15,627 nucleotides of DNA from DIGJ01 sp036658435 (GTDB taxonomy: Bacteria > Bacillota > Clostridia > Lachnospirales > Lachnospiraceae): positions 1 through 15,627 of the forward strand of contig JAVXEO010000053.1 of NCBI GenBank assembly GCA_036658435.1. Direction: 5' to 3'. Below are positions 13,124 through 15,627 of the stretch, piece by piece. Each line of letters opens with the position of its first letter. Within the stretch, counting starts at the first letter, position 1. Both the position numbers and the translations under genes were made by a program. The notes beneath the pieces are model-generated. The model did not search any database, was not told the DNA's origin, and was given only the letters and a program-made list of their open reading frames with translations.

Positions 13124-14740
13124 TTATTGTAAAAACAACTGATTTTTTGTATTATTTTTCACGATTTTACCTGTTTTGGTACCTAAATACCTATCATTTT
13201 CCACTGCTAGTGTCCCATTTACGAAAACATAAGAAAATCCAGCTGCCAGTTGTCTTGGATTATCATAATTGGCATTGGTATGAATTTTATTCAAATCAAA
13301 TATAAGAACATCTGCATCCATACCTTCTTTTAATTTTCCCTTATTTTCTATAGAATACACAGAAATTGGAAGACTTGTCATCTTTTTCACCGCTTCCTCT
13401 ATGGTAAGTACTTTTTCTTCCCGCACATATTTTTCCAAAATACGTGGAAAAGTTCCATACATTCTAGGATGTGGAACCCCGCCGGTTGGATAAACGGTAT
13501 CCGAAATCACGTTGGTGTATGGATATTTTAATATCCTTTGAATATCTTCTTCGGAAGTGATGAAGTCTACCATTGCCACATTACAATTTTCGTCAATTAG
13601 CAAATCATAGGCGCAATCATAAGGATTCTTGTTCTGGATATTGGCAATTTCTTCGATGGATTTTCCTATATATTTTTTATTCTTTTCTGTCATTACGGTT
13701 GTTACCCGAATATTTTCCCATCCAATAGAAGAAACCAAATTTTCAAAAGAAGTAGAAGGTGTCTTTAAAATTTCAGTTAATTCCCGACGTTTTTTCTTAT
13801 CTTCAAGACGCTTTACAATTTCCTTAAATCCTCCCTCCAGGTACTCCGGTGGCAGGATTTGTATAAGTTGTGTGGAGCCTGCAGTATAAGGGTAAACGTC
13901 GCAGGTAACATCCATTCCCCTTTTTCTTGCATCCTCAATTAAGCCAAGAACGGTATTCACTCCATGGCCCCAGTTTCTCCTTCCAATACACTTTAAATGG
14001 CTTATATGAAGAGGCACACCCAGCCTTCTTGCGATTTCAATGACTTCTTCTATGGATTCCTTGAAAATATCCCCTTCTCCTCGAATATGGGTTACCAGTG
14101 GAACTTTGAAATCTTTCATGGGCTGTAATACTTCTACAAAGTCTTCTAACTGATAATTGTATTCCGGAGCATATACAATTCCTAAACTGATTCCCAATGC
14201 TCCTGCTTCCAGAGATGTGCGAATATAGGTTCTTGCTTCTTCCAGTTCCTTCTTTGTCAGTTTTCCGGTTTCATAGCCTTTTACCGCTGCCCTTACCGTT
14301 CCATTTCCTATGAGCATTCCCAGATTGATTGGTAATTTTTGTTCACCCACCAATTCCATATAGGAAGCATAATCGTCAAATTTTTTTTCTTTTACCTCTC
14401 CAATAATCGGTTTTAAAAAATCCAAAATTTCTTTTCTGTGTTTTTCCGGACAGGGCACAATACTAAGGCCACAGTTTCCATTTATAATGGTAGTCAGTCC
14501 CTGTCGAATCTCCAATTCTCCAAATTCTTCTAAGAATATATTGGCATCTGCATGTCTGTGTATGTCCACAAATCCAGGTGTTACGTATTGACCGTCTGCC
14601 TCTATTTCTCTTTCTGCCGGCTCTTCAATTTTCTCCTGTATTATGGCAATCTTTCCATTGGCTATCCCCACATCTGCCAAAAATGCTTTTGCTCCTGTTC
14701 CATCAATTACATTTCCGTTCCGAATTATGTATTCTAACAT
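13124..14740 (-). CDS. N-acyl-D-amino-acid deacylase (D-aminoacylase family amidohydrolase)
   Basis: Family members remove the acyl group from N-acyl-D-amino acids; some relatives act on N-acyl-D-glutamate or D-aspartate, and the exact substrate here is not visible. The 538 residues match the family. Order: a small beta domain (GNVIDGTGA, EADGQYVTPGF), then the TIM-barrel with DIHRHAD (His61, His63), the metal-site cysteine in NGNCG (Cys90), THIRGEGD (His218), HISHLK (His245, His248), the catalytic Asp in VISDT (Asp414) and HPRMYGTFPRIL (424-435). It closes with GMDADVLIFD, typical of amidohydrolases. All expected metal and catalytic residues are present. There is no signal peptide, so it is cytoplasmic. 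AAGGAG lies 12 nt before the ATG, a long spacing. It follows a MATE transporter gene by 109 nt, with a perfect inverted repeat between. Link to D-amino acid or peptidoglycan-fragment use is inference. Confidence 0.93.
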   Translation of the reverse strand: MLEYIIRNGNVIDGTGAKAFLADVGIANGKIAIIQEKIEEPAEREIEADGQYVTPGFVDIHRHADANIFLEEFGELEIRQGLTTIINGNCGLSIVPCPEKHRKEILDFLKPIIGEVKEKKFDDYASYMELVGEQKLPINLGMLIGNGTVRAAVKGYETGKLTKKELEEARTYIRTSLEAGALGISLGIVYAPEYNYQLEDFVEVLQPMKDFKVPLVTHIRGEGDIFKESIEEVIEIARRLGVPLHISHLKCIGRRNWGHGVNTVLGLIEDARKRGMDVTCDVYPYTAGSTQLIQILPPEYLEGGFKEIVKRLEDKKKRRELTEILKTPSTSFENLVSSIGWENIRVTTVMTEKNKKYIGKSIEEIANIQNKNPYDCAYDLLIDENCNVAMVDFITSEEDIQRILKYPYTNVISDTVYPTGGVPHPRMYGTFPRILEKYVREEKVLTIEEAVKKMTSLPISVYSIENKGKLKEGMDADVLIFDLNKIHTNANYDNPRQLAAGFSYVFVNGTLAVENDRYLGTKTGKIVKNNTKNQLFLQ

Positions 14741-14777
14741 CTTTGTTTCCAGCTCCTTTGTTTATACTATATTTGTC

Positions 14778-14806
14778 AGTATAACACATTTGGCAGCTAG
14801 ATTCTA
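14778..14806 (-). promoter_or_regulatory. Candidate extended -10 promoter for the deacylase gene
   Basis: On the - strand TGTTATACT (14786-14778) is a good extended -10. The hexamer 17 nt upstream (TAGAAT, 14801-14806) is a poor -35. The predicted start site near 14771 gives a leader of about 30 nt. One arm of the 12-bp inverted repeat falls inside the spacer, which would suit repression. No good -35 supports it, so this is tentative. Confidence 0.4.
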
Positions 14807-14831
14807 CGTTTTACGAAGTCTAGCTGCCAAA
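14789..14831. repeat. Perfect 12-bp inverted repeat upstream of the deacylase gene
   Basis: TTTGGCAGCTAG (14789-14800) and CTAGCTGCCAAA (14820-14831) are exact reverse complements, separated by 19 nt. The stem is GC-containing and strong, but neither strand has a T-run after it, so it does not look like a standard intrinsic terminator. It lies between the MATE stop codon (19 nt away) and the deacylase start. It may be an operator, a factor-dependent or weak terminator, or an mRNA-stabilising stem. Confidence 0.85.
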
Positions 14832-14849
14832 GGATCAAGCAAGTATAAA

Positions 14850-15627
14850 TTATAAAGAAGCTGTATTCATCTCAGACAAGGTTTTTTTAAAGGTAGCCAC
14901 AAACAGAATCAGTGTGGTTAATGCTGCAACAATGTCCGCCACCGGCTCCGAATAAAAGATTCCAACGACACCAAACCATTTTGGAAGAAGGAGTGCCAGT
15001 GGTATTAATAAAATAACTTTACGCAAAAGAGCTAAAAACAATGACATTTTGGCTTTTCCCATTCCCATAAAAGCAGATTGACAGGCCATTTGCACACCAA
15101 AAATCCACACACCTGCCATATAAATCGGCATTACTTTTCCAACCAGGGCGATTAATTCTCTGTCTGGTGTAAATATTCCCGCAAATACCTCAGGGAACAG
15201 AATGACTACTAAGCTGCATAAAGTGGTAATACTAAAGGTCGTTACCAATACAACAGAGAAGGTTTTTTTAATACGTTTTGCATTGCCGGCACCATAGTTA
15301 TAGCTAATGATTGGCTGGGTTCCCTGGGTTAATCCCATAACCGGTATGACAATTAATTGCATGACACTTTGCATGATTGTCATAGAACCTACATATAGAT
15401 CATTTCCGTATTTTTGTAATCCACTATTAAAAACAATACCAATCAAACTTTCTGTTGCCTGCATAATAAAAGGAGAAACTCCCAATGCTGCAATACTTCC
15501 AATAATTTTCCAATTTGGTTTTAAATTTTTTCTTCGTATTCGGATTCCTGATTTTTCCGATAAAAGGAAGCGAAGTATCCATAAGGCACTGCAAGCCTGG
15601 GAAATAATGGTTGCCAGGGCAGCTCCC
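14850..15627 (-). CDS. MATE-family efflux transporter, C-terminal part (5' end outside the window)
   Basis: A cation-coupled multidrug/toxin exporter of the inner membrane. 258 residues are visible and the frame is open to the window edge (first codons read GAALATIISQ), so the first roughly 190-200 residues lie outside; full members have about 450. A TTG near 15485 is internal and not a start. The visible part has about six to seven hydrophobic segments. Family hallmarks are SPFIMQATESLIGIVFN, the strongly typical PVMGLTQGTQPIISYNYGAG, and SAFMGMGKAKMSL with the following helices. This fits the second half of a 12-helix MATE protein, nearest the MepA-like group. The substrate is unknown. It may be cotranscribed with the deacylase gene if the intervening inverted repeat does not stop transcription. 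Confidence 0.93.
   Translation of the reverse strand, partial: GAALATIISQACSALWILRFLLSEKSGIRIRRKNLKPNWKIIGSIAALGVSPFIMQATESLIGIVFNSGLQKYGNDLYVGSMTIMQSVMQLIVIPVMGLTQGTQPIISYNYGAGNAKRIKKTFSVVLVTTFSITTLCSLVVILFPEVFAGIFTPDRELIALVGKVMPIYMAGVWIFGVQMACQSAFMGMGKAKMSLFLALLRKVILLIPLALLLPKWFGVVGIFYSEPVADIVAALTTLILFVATFKKTLSEMNTASL

Noticed and set aside
14789..14831. Intrinsic terminator of the MATE gene
   Set aside because: The sequence after the stem on the - strand is TGTGTTATACTG, with no U-run, so it is listed as an inverted repeat of unknown role.

Overview
The window looks like chromosomal DNA of a low-GC Gram-positive anaerobe of the class Clostridia, most likely a motile member of the Lachnospiraceae. 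This rests on the AT-rich composition, strong GGAGG-type ribosome binding sites, sigma-A type promoters, a HemZ-type radical SAM protein, a cysteine-containing HisRS and a chemoreceptor. The genus is an inference; there is no rRNA or other marker in the window. It contains no phage, insertion sequence, CRISPR or tRNA genes. Most of it is housekeeping and regulatory DNA.

Layout. (1) 1-579, + strand: the 3' part of upp (uracil salvage), which ends at a bidirectional terminator shared with a convergent cold-shock gene (743-943, - strand). (2) 9260 down to 1030, - strand: one compact six-gene operon. Its order is relA (ppGpp synthetase/hydrolase), a metallo-beta-lactamase-fold hydrolase, hemZ, an HD-GYP domain protein, hisS and aspS. 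Genes overlap or lie at most 24 nt apart, and a single good promoter precedes relA. hemZ is interrupted by a 10-N assembly gap, and its flanking sequence shows that the gap is artificial. (3) 9451-11848, + strand: a methyl-accepting chemotaxis protein and apt (adenine salvage), each with its own promoter. apt normally sits just upstream of relA in Firmicutes, so the local order has been rearranged. (4) 15627 down to 11904, - strand: the C-terminal part of a MATE transporter, an N-acyl-D-amino-acid deacylase, a double zinc-ribbon protein and an acidic coiled-coil protein. The last two form a two-gene operon of unknown function that ends against apt at a shared hairpin.

How it fits together. 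The large operon joins alarmone signalling (Rel), a probable cyclic-dinucleotide phosphodiesterase (HD-GYP) and two aminoacyl-tRNA synthetases, so charging capacity, starvation signalling and possibly c-di-GMP turnover are transcribed together. upp and apt are nucleobase salvage enzymes that consume PRPP. Several genes (csp, apt, the zinc-ribbon gene) have a promoter within 3-12 nt of the preceding stop codon and no strong terminator between, so read-through into the next gene is probable.

I found no clearly novel defence or mobile system. The parts most worth a second look are the HD-GYP gene inside the relA-hisS-aspS operon, the zinc-ribbon/coiled-coil pair, the hairpin overlapping the csp start site, and the perfect 12-bp inverted repeat in front of the deacylase gene.
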